This document shows, one piece after another, positions 1 to 7,897 of a stretch of 33,821 nt of DNA. Origin of the DNA: an uncultured Bacteroidia bacterium (GTDB lineage Bacteria > Bacteroidota > Bacteroidia > Bacteroidales > Prolixibacteraceae); the NCBI GenBank assembly GCA_903905505.1, contig CAIVGL010000091.1, positions 1-33,821 on the forward strand, read 5' to 3'. The notes beneath the pieces were generated by a model that saw nothing but the letters and a program-made list of their open reading frames with translations, did not search any database and was not told where the DNA came from. Positions within the stretch are counted from its first letter, which is position 1, and every line of letters begins with the position of its first letter. A program made the translations under genes and the position numbers.

Positions 1-4
1 GACG

Positions 5-295
5 ATGAGAAGAAATGAATTTCAATCTTTAGGTAGTGCCATAAAGGATTATTTAAAGGAAGAAAAATTCGATAATAAATTAGCAGAGCTAGAGGCCGTT
101 GGTTTATGGGAGTCGATCATTGGCAAACAAATTGCTCGTGCTACCTCGTCTATATTTATTAAGGAGGGTATTTTGACGGTTCATCTGAAGTCTTCGATCG
201 TCAGAAATGAGCTATTTATGATGCGAAATGAGATCATGCAGGCCATAAACCAACGCATGGGCAAAAGGGTTGTCAAAGCCGTTATTTTGAAATAA
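5..295 (+). CDS. DUF721 / DciA-like protein
   Basis: A 96-residue protein that fits the DUF721 family (DciA-like). Visible family features are an N-terminal helix, the LWESIIGK segment around residues 34-41, the Ala-Arg-Ala stretch, and a C-terminal beta-alpha part in which a hydrophobic strand (ILTVHLKSS) precedes a helix with RNEL. DciA proteins of other bacteria help load the replicative helicase. In Bacteroidota the exact role is not established, so the helicase link is inference from the family. The ATG lies four bases from the window edge, and an upstream stop could overlap it as ATGA (bases 5-8), but the upstream gene is not visible. nspC follows after 36 bases on the same strand, so co-transcription is likely. 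Confidence 0.8.
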   Translation: MRRNEFQSLGSAIKDYLKEEKFDNKLAELEAVGLWESIIGKQIARATSSIFIKEGILTVHLKSSIVRNELFMMRNEIMQAINQRMGKRVVKAVILK

Positions 296-331
296 TTTAA
301 AGTCTAAAACGTTACCATTAATTTTCTACTG

Positions 332-1477
332 ATGTTTTCTGATTTATCATTCATACCAACTCCATGCTACCTTCTCGATGAAGGGCTATTACGCAAGAAT
401 CTAGCGCTGATTAAATCTGTTAAAGAGCGCGCTGGGGTTGAAATTATAGTTGCATTCAAGGGTTTTTCGCTTTGGAGAGCATTTCCAATCGTGCGGGAAT
501 ATATTAGTGGAGCAGCGGCTAGTGGAGCCTATGAGGCAAAGCTTGCCACCGACGAGTTGAAAACTTTGGCACACACCTATTCAGCCGCATTTCAAGAATC
601 CGATTTTAATGAGGTGCTGGAAAATTCATCTCATATTACGTTTAATTCATTAAGCCAACTTCAACGATTTACCCCTTCGGTGAATGCCTTTAGTCGTAAG
701 ATTTCAATTGGATTAAGGGTGAATCCAGAGTTTTCGGAGGTTGAGACAGAGCTTTATAATCCTTGTGCTCCCGGTACTCGTTTAGGCATTGTGGCCGATC
801 AGCTGGGCGAAAAGTTGCCAGAGAATGTCGAAGGATTGCATTTCCATACCTTGTGTGAATCTGGGTCAACCGATTTAGTTAAAACCCTCGATGCCTTTGA
901 GTCTCGTTTTGGTATATACCTCAGTCAACTAAAATGGGTTAACATGGGTGGTGGTCATCTAATGACTAGAAAAGGTTATGATATTGAGTTGTTAATTGAT
1001 ACGTTAAAGGCTTTCAAGTTGCGCTGGCCTAATCTGGATGTTATTTTAGAGCCTGGAAGTGCCTTTGCTTGGGAGACTGGTGTCTTGGTGTCTCAAGTGG
1101 TCGATCTGGTCGAGAATAAAGGGATAAAGACCGCCATATTAAATATCTCATTTACGGCACATATGCCTGATTGTTTAGAGATGCCTTATAAGCCTAAAAT
1201 TCGAAATGCGCATCATGAGCCAGTTGCTGGTAAGCCCACCTATCGGATGGGTGGTAATTCATGCTTAGCTGGTGATTTCATGGGATTTTGGTCTTTTGAT
1301 CAGGAATTAAAGATTGGTGATCAGGTTATTTTTGAAGATATGATCCATTATACGCTTGTGAAAAGCACCATGTTTAATGGGGTTCATCATCCTTCAATAG
1401 GGATCTGGAGAGTGGATTCTGGCTTTGAGTTACTTAAGTCATTCACCTACCAAGATTATAAAAATAGGATGTCTTAA
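332..1477 (+). CDS. nspC: Carboxynorspermidine/carboxyspermidine decarboxylase
   Basis: PLP-dependent decarboxylase of the alanine-racemase fold (fold III) that makes the last step of the carboxy(nor)spermidine route to spermidine or norspermidine. The 381-residue length is normal. Visible motifs: VAFKGFS with the PLP lysine K43; LHFHTLCESG (169-178); MGGGH (205-209), which binds the PLP phosphate; EPGSAF (240-245); and SCLAGD (310-315), carrying the active-site Cys311 donated across the dimer. The start is ATG, and the N-terminus (TPCYLLDE) matches the family. The partner dehydrogenase (carboxynorspermidine synthase) is not in the window. Many Bacteroidota make spermidine this way rather than through S-adenosylmethionine decarboxylase, so spermidine is the more likely end product. 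It sits between DUF721 and acpH, all on the plus strand. Confidence 0.93.
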   Translation: MFSDLSFIPTPCYLLDEGLLRKNLALIKSVKERAGVEIIVAFKGFSLWRAFPIVREYISGAAASGAYEAKLATDELKTLAHTYSAAFQESDFNEVLENSSHITFNSLSQLQRFTPSVNAFSRKISIGLRVNPEFSEVETELYNPCAPGTRLGIVADQLGEKLPENVEGLHFHTLCESGSTDLVKTLDAFESRFGIYLSQLKWVNMGGGHLMTRKGYDIELLIDTLKAFKLRWPNLDVILEPGSAFAWETGVLVSQVVDLVENKGIKTAILNISFTAHMPDCLEMPYKPKIRNAHHEPVAGKPTYRMGGNSCLAGDFMGFWSFDQELKIGDQVIFEDMIHYTLVKSTMFNGVHHPSIGIWRVDSGFELLKSFTYQDYKNRMS

Positions 1478-1535
1478 TTAAGCCCTATTTGATGCGCTGT
1501 TTGAGGATAATCGTCGTTTACCTAACTACTCCAAA

Positions 1536-2147
1536 TTGAATTATTTAGCTCATATTTATCTTTCAGGCGATTCGGAAGAGATGATCATCGGCAATTTTAT
1601 TGGTGATTACGTAAAGGGACAGCAGTTCTTGAATTATCCTTCTGAAGTCTCTAAGGGGATCATCTTGCATCGTAAGATCGATACGTTCACAGACTCACAT
1701 CCTTGCATTGGAGAATGTATTTTGAAATTAAGACCGGTATACGGCAAATACGCAGGTATTGTTGTTGATATCTTCCTCGATCATTTTCTTGTCTTAAACT
1801 GGAGCTCCTATTCACCGGAGGAGCTTCCCATATTCACCAACCGTTTTCATGCCTTATTATGGTCTAACTTCTTTCAGTTACCCTCACAAGTTAAGGTTAT
1901 GGTCCCCTTTTTAATTCGAAATAAACGACTCGAATCCTATGCTACACTAGATGGTATTGAGAAAACGCTTATTGTAATGGCAAAGCACACCTCATTGCCT
2001 GCGCTGGCCGATCTTGGAATTAAAGTATTGGTAGAGGAATATGAATTTTTCAACAATGCCTTTAATCGATTTTTCCCAGAGCTTATTCAGCATGTTGAGC
2101 AAGTGGGCGAGCTGAAGATCTCACGACCCTTGTTGGCCGTGTATTAA
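1536..2147 (+). CDS. acpH: Acyl-carrier-protein phosphodiesterase-like (AcpH/DUF479), TTG start
   Basis: A 203-residue protein of the AcpH family, which hydrolyses the phosphopantetheine arm from holo-ACP. It belongs to a metal-dependent HD-like fold. Visible conserved acidic and His residues are GDYVKG (23-28), ILHRKIDTFTDSH (43-55) and the DIFLDHFL stretch (78-85). The N-terminus LNYLAHIYLS matches family members, which begin with M-N-[FY]-LAH. The only codon at that point is TTG at 1536. No ATG occurs in frame between it and the preceding stop, so TTG initiation is likely. It lies 58 bases after nspC and converges on rodA with 26 bases between the stops. The in vivo role of AcpH is uncertain even in E. 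coli, so the physiology is inference. Confidence 0.85.
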   Translation: MNYLAHIYLSGDSEEMIIGNFIGDYVKGQQFLNYPSEVSKGIILHRKIDTFTDSHPCIGECILKLRPVYGKYAGIVVDIFLDHFLVLNWSSYSPEELPIFTNRFHALLWSNFFQLPSQVKVMVPFLIRNKRLESYATLDGIEKTLIVMAKHTSLPALADLGIKVLVEEYEFFNNAFNRFFPELIQHVEQVGELKISRPLLAVY

Positions 2148-2173
2148 TTGTTAAGGGGGATTTAGCTTACTGA

Positions 2174-3598
2174 TTAACGCAGGTTCTTTGTTCTGCTAGC
2201 ATCTAAACGCAAGAAGATAAAGAGTAAGATGGTAAACGCCCAAAGCGAAGAGCCTCCATAGCTAAAGAAGGGGAGGGGGATTCCAATCACAGGAGCGAGA
2301 CCAATGGTCATGGAGACGTTAATGGCAATATGAAAAAATAAGATGCAAGCAACACCGTAACCATAGATTCGACTAAACTGTGAACGCTGTCGTTCTGCAA
2401 CGGTAACCAATCGAATTAAAAGGAGTAGAAATAATCCCACGACAGTTGTGGCTCCTACGAAGCCCCATTCTTCACCCACCGTACAAAAGATAAAATCGGT
2501 ACTTTGTTCCGGAACAAAATTGTACTTGGTTTGAGTCCCTTTTAAGAATCCTTTGCCAATAATTCCACCTGAGCCAATCGCGATTTTCGATTGATTCACA
2601 TTGTATCCTTTCCCTAATTTATCAACTTTTCTTCCCAATACCTGATCTATTCGATCGCGTTGATGGGGTTCCATGACGTTTGAGTAAAAATAATTTACCG
2701 ATACCGAGATGCAGACCGCAAATATAAAGAACAAGATAATCCTCCAGACCTCCGCTACATGGCGAAAGATACCATAGGCAATAAGTAGAAGCGCATTAAT
2801 TGCCGTGGTGACAATGATTAATTGCATTGGTGTACCGCCAAGACCTGCCACATTGTCGATGCCCCAAATAGCTATGAATGTTCCTGCAAGGACTCCAAAT
2901 CCAATTAGAGGTTCTTTCACCGATTGTCTTAAAACGCCAAATGCAGCTAACGAGATGATCAACAAGAATATTGTTAAGTCAAATTGGTCAAGTAGTAGTG
3001 ACAAGATGAAAAGTGCTGCAGCTGAGAATCCCCAGAAAAGCACCATTCCGTTCATTCCTTCTCTGAAAAATACGAATACGAAGACTGCAAAAACTAAGGC
3101 TGAGCCGGTATCATTTTGTAAAATAATAAGTAGAGCGGGGACTAGTATAATAACAATTAGGATAATATAGGATCGCAACTTCTGTATCTTAAACTCGAAT
3201 TGACTTATGCATTTCGCCAAAGCAAGATTTGTGGCAAATTTGGCGAGCTCCGCAGGCTGAAGGGCGATGCCTCCGAATTCGAACCAGGCTTTAGCCCCAT
3301 TGACCTCCTTTCCTATAAATAGAACCGCCACGAGCAATAGAATTGTTATCCCATAAATGTGATAGGCGAACGCTGTAAAAAAGCGACTGTCGATGGTTAG
3401 AACCATAATTGCAAGAAAGATGCCGGCGACAATCCAGATTAGCTGTTTGCCATATTTCTGTCCGATATCTAAAATACTCTGATGCTCGTCGCTATAGACA
3501 GCAGCATAGATATTTATCCAACCTAGAAAAACCAAGATTAGGTAAAGCAAGACTGTGATCCAGTCTAGATTAAACCATATGCTATTGCTCTTTTTCAA
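2174..3598 (-). CDS. rodA: RodA peptidoglycan glycosyltransferase, TTG start
   Basis: SEDS-family glycosyltransferase that polymerises lipid II for lateral wall growth, together with PBP2. Family motifs are present: QPAELAK (114-120), QNDTGSALV (161-169), QSKIAIGSGG and GKGFLKGTQ (336-356), FVPEQSTDF (361-369) and PFFSYGGSS (443-451). At 474 residues it is roughly 100 longer than E. coli RodA as I recall it. The extra part lies between about residues 185 and 305 and is mostly hydrophobic, adding several predicted membrane helices. The start is TTG at 3598-3596, overlapping the TGA stop of mrdA (3597-3595). The next Met is at residue 65, inside a membrane segment, so TTG is the only sensible start and translation is probably coupled. 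Last gene of the purH-mre operon. Confidence 0.94.
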   Translation of the reverse strand: MKKSNSIWFNLDWITVLLYLILVFLGWINIYAAVYSDEHQSILDIGQKYGKQLIWIVAGIFLAIMVLTIDSRFFTAFAYHIYGITILLLVAVLFIGKEVNGAKAWFEFGGIALQPAELAKFATNLALAKCISQFEFKIQKLRSYIILIVIILVPALLIILQNDTGSALVFAVFVFVFFREGMNGMVLFWGFSAAALFILSLLLDQFDLTIFLLIISLAAFGVLRQSVKEPLIGFGVLAGTFIAIWGIDNVAGLGGTPMQLIIVTTAINALLLIAYGIFRHVAEVWRIILFFIFAVCISVSVNYFYSNVMEPHQRDRIDQVLGRKVDKLGKGYNVNQSKIAIGSGGIIGKGFLKGTQTKYNFVPEQSTDFIFCTVGEEWGFVGATTVVGLFLLLLIRLVTVAERQRSQFSRIYGYGVACILFFHIAINVSMTIGLAPVIGIPLPFFSYGGSSLWAFTILLFIFLRLDASRTKNLR

Positions 3599-5424
3599 TC
3601 TCCGTGTTCGATTTTCATGGTGGATATTAGATCTGAATTGATCATTGCATCTTCAAAATGTTGCCTCCTTGGTGCTATTTTTCCTTTCAGGTATTTCTCG
3701 ATAATTAAACTCGCAATTGGAGCAGCATATTTCGCTCCCCAGACCCCGTTCTCAATATATACAGCAATGGCGATTTTGGGGTTTATTTTTGGAGCAAACG
3801 CCACGAATGCAGAGTGAGCCTCGCCATGCGGATTTTGTATGGTTCCTGTCTTGCCACAGACCGTTAAGCTATCTAGTTTTGCCGTTGTGCGACCAGTACC
3901 ATTTTCAACCACTTGTTCCATTCCATCGACAATCATTTCGTAGTTTGCAGCACCAGCAGAGACAATATGTTTCTCGAAATGCAACGAGTCAAGAGCTATA
4001 TTGTTCTCTTGAATACCTCTGACCAGATGTGGTGAAATGTAGTAGCCTCTGTTGGCAATTAGTGCAACCATATTTGAAAGCTGAAGAGGTGTTACCAACA
4101 TCTCCCCTTGTCCGATAGATAAAGATCTTATAGTTAATGCGTTCCATCCTCCTGCTCCATAATATTTGTTGTAGTAGGCTACCGAGGGAATGCTTCCTGA
4201 AGTTTCGGAAAATAGATCTCCTCCAATCTTCTTGCCGATGCCCATTTCAAGAAGTGACTTTCTAAATGAAACTAAGCCATCGGCAGGTTTTGCAAAATGG
4301 TTGATTTCAGACTTGAAAGCTTGCCAGAAAAAGGAGTTGCACGATTCGCGAATAGCTGAGATAAGTGGCAACGGCGATTCGTGGCTATGGGTACATTTGA
4401 TCGGAGAGGAGCCTTTCCCTGCACATGAAAAACGGACAGTTTGCAATATGCCATATTGAAGTCCAATCAACGCATTTGCGAGTTTAAAGGTTGACCCTGG
4501 AGGATAGGAAGAGGTAACTGCCCTGTTAAGCATTGGTTTGTAAGGATCGTTAAGCAGCTTCGCAAAGTTTTTCGACCGTTCACGCCCAACAAATAAACCT
4601 GGATCAAAGGTTGGAGAACTGGCTAATACCAAGATCTCACCAGTACTAGGCTCAATGGCTACAATAGAGCCTACTTTACCAGACAATAGTCTCTCTCCAT
4701 AACTTTGTAGATCGGCATTTAATGTGGAGACGAGATTCTTGCCAATCACAGCGGCAGTGTCCAATCGTCCATTTTCGAATGATCCTTTAACAATTTGGTG
4801 AACATCAACCATTTTATAGGATATCCCTTTCACTCCTCTAAGCTGTTCTTCGTATATTTTTTCAATGCCGCTTCGGCCAATATAATCTCCGTTTTCGTAA
4901 TAGGGATTACCATCGATAATCTTTTGGTCTACCTCACCAACATAACCGAGCACATGAGCTGCAATTTTTGAGGGATATTGTCTTAACGTACGAGCTTGTA
5001 TGAAAAAACCTGGGTATTTGAATAGTTGTTCCTGCAAGACCGCATACATCTGAGAGGAGAGCTGCTTGATGATCGGTGAAGGTTTGAATCTTGAATAGCT
5101 TTTCGCTTTATTAATTTCATTGATTAGCTCACTTTTGTCGACCCCTACTAAATGGCAAAACGAAAGAGTATCAAAAGATTTTAATTCCCTTGGTGTAATT
5201 AAAACGTCGTATGCTGCTTGGTTAAAGACTAAAAGTTTTCCATTCCTATCGTAAATAACTCCTCGGGCAGGATAGTTTATTTCTCGACGTAACACATTGC
5301 TGGCCGCCGAAATTTTGTAGGATGAGTCTATAACTTGGATATAGAAGAGGCGGATCACAATAATCAGCGATACGAGCGAGAATAAGCCAATGATCAGATA
5401 TTTGCGTTTGCTGAATAGATCCAC
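3595..5424 (-). CDS. mrdA: Penicillin-binding protein 2 (transpeptidase), GTG start
   Basis: Class B penicillin-binding protein that cross-links lateral-wall peptidoglycan as the partner of RodA. It has one N-terminal membrane anchor (about residues 9-30), a dimerisation/pedestal region with ARGVIYDRNG (53-62), and a C-terminal transpeptidase domain. The catalytic motifs are all visible: SxxK as STFK with Ser311 and Lys314, SxN as SCN (361-363), and KTG (525-527). The 609-residue length is typical. The start is GTG at 5424; no ATG lies nearby, and MreD stops 14 bases upstream. A Cys/His-rich segment, CAGKGSSPIKCTHSH (334-348), sits just before the SxN motif, roughly where enterobacterial PBP2 is reported to hold a metal ion. 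Fourth mre-cluster gene after mreB, mreC and mreD. Confidence 0.95.
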   Translation of the reverse strand: MDLFSKRKYLIIGLFSLVSLIIVIRLFYIQVIDSSYKISAASNVLRREINYPARGVIYDRNGKLLVFNQAAYDVLITPRELKSFDTLSFCHLVGVDKSELINEINKAKSYSRFKPSPIIKQLSSQMYAVLQEQLFKYPGFFIQARTLRQYPSKIAAHVLGYVGEVDQKIIDGNPYYENGDYIGRSGIEKIYEEQLRGVKGISYKMVDVHQIVKGSFENGRLDTAAVIGKNLVSTLNADLQSYGERLLSGKVGSIVAIEPSTGEILVLASSPTFDPGLFVGRERSKNFAKLLNDPYKPMLNRAVTSSYPPGSTFKLANALIGLQYGILQTVRFSCAGKGSSPIKCTHSHESPLPLISAIRESCNSFFWQAFKSEINHFAKPADGLVSFRKSLLEMGIGKKIGGDLFSETSGSIPSVAYYNKYYGAGGWNALTIRSLSIGQGEMLVTPLQLSNMVALIANRGYYISPHLVRGIQENNIALDSLHFEKHIVSAGAANYEMIVDGMEQVVENGTGRTTAKLDSLTVCGKTGTIQNPHGEAHSAFVAFAPKINPKIAIAVYIENGVWGAKYAAPIASLIIEKYLKGKIAPRRQHFEDAMINSDLISTMKIEHGD

Positions 5425-5438
5425 TTTTCGAAATTAGG

Positions 5439-5945
5439 CTAGCGTCTGAAAATTAAAAATTGACTTAAGACAATCAATATCACTGAAAGTGCTGAGCTTA
5501 GAGCAATCCGAAGTAGGGTGAGGAAAAATCCGTCGAAGGTAAATGCTTCAAGGAAAAATAGAAATAGATGATGTGTTACCACTAAGATAGTGACGTAGGT
5601 AGCAAACCAGTGAAATCCCATGTTGGCAACTCTTGGGGATGAAAAAGATTCTAAGGTCTCACGAGTTGTAATCAATTTAAGAATTAGAGGTCTTGCGAAA
5701 CCGATCAGAAGTGAAGCGGAGGCATGTACTCCTGGTGTATTTGTAAATAGATCCATGGTTAATCCTAAGGTTACAGCTAAGATTAGCATAAGGGCTTTAG
5801 GTATGTCGAATGGAAGTAAGACAATAAATAAAATATAGACATATGGTGAGACGACCTTTGCAATAACGATATTGTTAAACAGTAATACCTGCAAAAGCAC
5901 AGATACTGCAAAAATCAACACATATTTTAATTGACTAATTACCAT
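5439..5945 (-). CDS. mreD: Rod shape-determining protein MreD
   Basis: A 168-residue, very hydrophobic protein with five or six predicted membrane segments and no soluble domain, in the mreD position between mreC and mrdA. MreD links MreC and the RodA-PBP2 synthase at the inner membrane. The residue motif is weak, as is usual for MreD; a GLTMDLFTNTPGVHA stretch (61-75) fits the family region with a conserved Asp. The ATG at 5945 lies inside the end of mreC, an 11-base overlap, so translation is probably coupled. The identification rests mainly on gene order, length and topology, which together are strong. Confidence 0.9.
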   Translation of the reverse strand: MVISQLKYVLIFAVSVLLQVLLFNNIVIAKVVSPYVYILFIVLLPFDIPKALMLILAVTLGLTMDLFTNTPGVHASASLLIGFARPLILKLITTRETLESFSSPRVANMGFHWFATYVTILVVTHHLFLFFLEAFTFDGFFLTLLRIALSSALSVILIVLSQFLIFRR

Positions 5946-6798
5946 ACTTGTTTTGCGATTCCAATTGTTTAATCTCGTTTTGTTGTTTGTTTTCTATCAG
6001 CCCGACTACGACCAGGTTTTTAAAATCAGCAGCAAGCATCACTTCAATTTTATAAAAGTTACTCCCTGTGCCGATGGAAAAATCTGAAACTGTTCCAATC
6101 GTTAATCCTTCAGGGAAACTAGAGGAATAACCCGTTGTGACTACCGTATCTCCATTTTGAACTGGCACATGATACGGCATCTCATTTAATTGCACTCTTC
6201 GATAGTCTTTTCCATTCCAAGATAAGGAACCAAAATAGTCATTTCTTTTGATTTTGGCACTGATTTTCCATTTGCTGTTTAGAAGCGAGATGACGGTACT
6301 GAAGTTTTCAGAGACGTTGGTGACCAATCCCACAACCTGACCATTCGCAATCACTCCCATATCGGGCTTGACTCCATCTTTTCTCCCTTTGTTAAGGGTG
6401 ATAAAATTGTGCTGTTGATTAATCGAGTTGTTGACAACCCTAGCCGTTGTATAGCGGAAGAGTGCTTTTTGCACCGAATCTTTGGCTATTCGAGGGAGGT
6501 AAATCGAATCGGCAGCTTTGTAATTACCATGACTTGCCTTAATCAGTAGTTGATTTAAGGCGGTCCGTAAGATGACATTTTCTTCAGCCATCTTAATATT
6601 TACTGGTCTAATCTCAAAAATTTGAGTGTAGGATGAAAGTTTATCATACAATGTGCCACTGAAAAAATTACTTGAGTCGAAAAAGGTAGCTCGTTGGTAG
6701 CTGTTATAAGTAACTACCATGGTTAAGGTCAGTGTTTGTAGTAAAACAAACAAAAAGATAACATGATACCTGTAGAGGAGCTTGAATAAGTTTTTCAT
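5935..6798 (-). CDS. mreC: Rod shape-determining protein MreC
   Basis: A 287-residue bitopic protein: a short cytoplasmic N-terminus, one membrane segment (about residues 12-30), a coiled-coil region, and a periplasmic two-barrel domain. It organises PBP2 and RodA around MreB. Family features include FITLNKGRKDGVKPDMGV, GQVVGLV, the VISLLNSKW stretch and a GDTVVTTGYSSSFPEGLTIG-like region near the C-terminus. The reading frame is open as far as a TTG at 6804, but the ATG at 6798 gives the natural start (MKNLFKLLYRYH), and I use that one. mreB lies 41 bases upstream. The protein ends in a charged, polar tail (KQQNEIKQLESQNK) that overlaps the start of mreD. Confidence 0.93.
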   Translation of the reverse strand: MKNLFKLLYRYHVIFLFVLLQTLTLTMVVTYNSYQRATFFDSSNFFSGTLYDKLSSYTQIFEIRPVNIKMAEENVILRTALNQLLIKASHGNYKAADSIYLPRIAKDSVQKALFRYTTARVVNNSINQQHNFITLNKGRKDGVKPDMGVIANGQVVGLVTNVSENFSTVISLLNSKWKISAKIKRNDYFGSLSWNGKDYRRVQLNEMPYHVPVQNGDTVVTTGYSSSFPEGLTIGTVSDFSIGTGSNFYKIEVMLAADFKNLVVVGLIENKQQNEIKQLESQNKYGN

Positions 6799-6839
6799 GG
6801 GCAAATTTTCAAATTACTTTGTCCGTCTTATTCGCTTAA

Positions 6840-7862
6840 CTAACGTAATAAAAATGCAAATTTCTCAACATTTTTAAGTGCGACTCCGGTACCACGTGCT
6901 ACAGCTCTCAAAGGATCATCAGCAATATGGAATGGTATATTGATTTTATCAAAAAGTCGTTTGTCTAATCCGCGAAGAAGGGCACCTCCTCCAGCAAGCC
7001 AAATTCCTCTGGTCACGATATCTGCATAAAGTTCTGGAGGTGTTTGTTCTAGGGCACTGATGATAGCCGTTTCAATTTTGGAGATCGATTTATCTAAGCT
7101 ATGCGCGATCTCTTGATACGAAACAGGTACTTCAATTGGTAGAGCAGTCATCTGATTTGGTCCGCGAACGATATAATCAGCTGGTGGATCTTCAAGTTCA
7201 GAAAGTGCCGATCCAACATTGATCTTAATGTCTTCAGCTGTCCGTTCTCCGATTTTGATGTTGTGTTGATGACGCATATACTCTAGGATATCTGCTGTAA
7301 GATCATCACCTGCAATACGAATAGATTTGTTGGTTACGATACCACCTAGTGAGATAACAGCGATTTCTGTTGTTCCTCCACCGATGTCTACGACCATGTT
7401 TCCTTCTGGTGCTTCAACGTCAAGTCCAATACCGATTGCAGCAGCCATCGGTTCGTAAATCATATATACATCTCTACCGCCAGCATGTTCCGACGAGTCA
7501 CGTACCGCTCTGATCTCAACCTCAGTTGACCCAGAAGGGATACAGATAACCATCTTAAGGGCTGGAGAGAAAAATCGTTTTTTAGGGTTGATCATCTTGA
7601 TCATTCCACGAATCATCTGTTCTGCTGCGTTGAAATCTGCAATTACACCATCTTGCAATGGACGAATTGTCTTTAGATTAGCATGTGTTTTTCCTTGCAT
7701 TTGACGAGCTTTCTCGCCAATGGCAACTAATTTGTCGGTCTTCATGTCTATGGTAACCACAGACGGCTCATCTACCACAACTTTTCCGTTGTGAATGATG
7801 ATCGTGTTTGCGGTTCCAAGATCGATAGCTATTTCTTGAGTCAGAAAAGTAAATAAACCCAT
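6840..7862 (-). CDS. mreB: Actin-like cell shape protein MreB
   Basis: Bacterial actin homologue that forms membrane-bound filaments directing lateral wall synthesis. The 340-residue length is standard. Nucleotide-binding motifs are visible: phosphate-1 IDLGTANT (13-20), phosphate-2 VVDIGGGTTEIAVIS, and the adenosine motif WLAGGGALLRGLD. MYEPMAAAIGIG-type residues (YEPMAAAIG) and the C-terminal DPLRAVARGTG are also present. The N-terminus MGLFTFLTQ is the amphipathic membrane-binding stretch common in MreB. The ATG at 7862 is unambiguous. It lies 35 bases downstream of purH with no recognisable promoter in the gap, so the mre genes are probably read from the purH promoter. Confidence 0.97.
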   Translation of the reverse strand: MGLFTFLTQEIAIDLGTANTIIIHNGKVVVDEPSVVTIDMKTDKLVAIGEKARQMQGKTHANLKTIRPLQDGVIADFNAAEQMIRGMIKMINPKKRFFSPALKMVICIPSGSTEVEIRAVRDSSEHAGGRDVYMIYEPMAAAIGIGLDVEAPEGNMVVDIGGGTTEIAVISLGGIVTNKSIRIAGDDLTADILEYMRHQHNIKIGERTAEDIKINVGSALSELEDPPADYIVRGPNQMTALPIEVPVSYQEIAHSLDKSISKIETAIISALEQTPPELYADIVTRGIWLAGGGALLRGLDKRLFDKINIPFHIADDPLRAVARGTGVALKNVEKFAFLLR

Positions 7863-7897
7863 GGTAACTTCTTTATAATCTAGATTTGTACTTGTTG

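Noticed and set aside
2805-3170. Plus-strand open frame opposite rodA
   Set aside because: It is antisense to strongly conserved rodA sequence, has low-complexity Ser/Thr/Asn/Ile composition typical of shadow frames, and no promoter.
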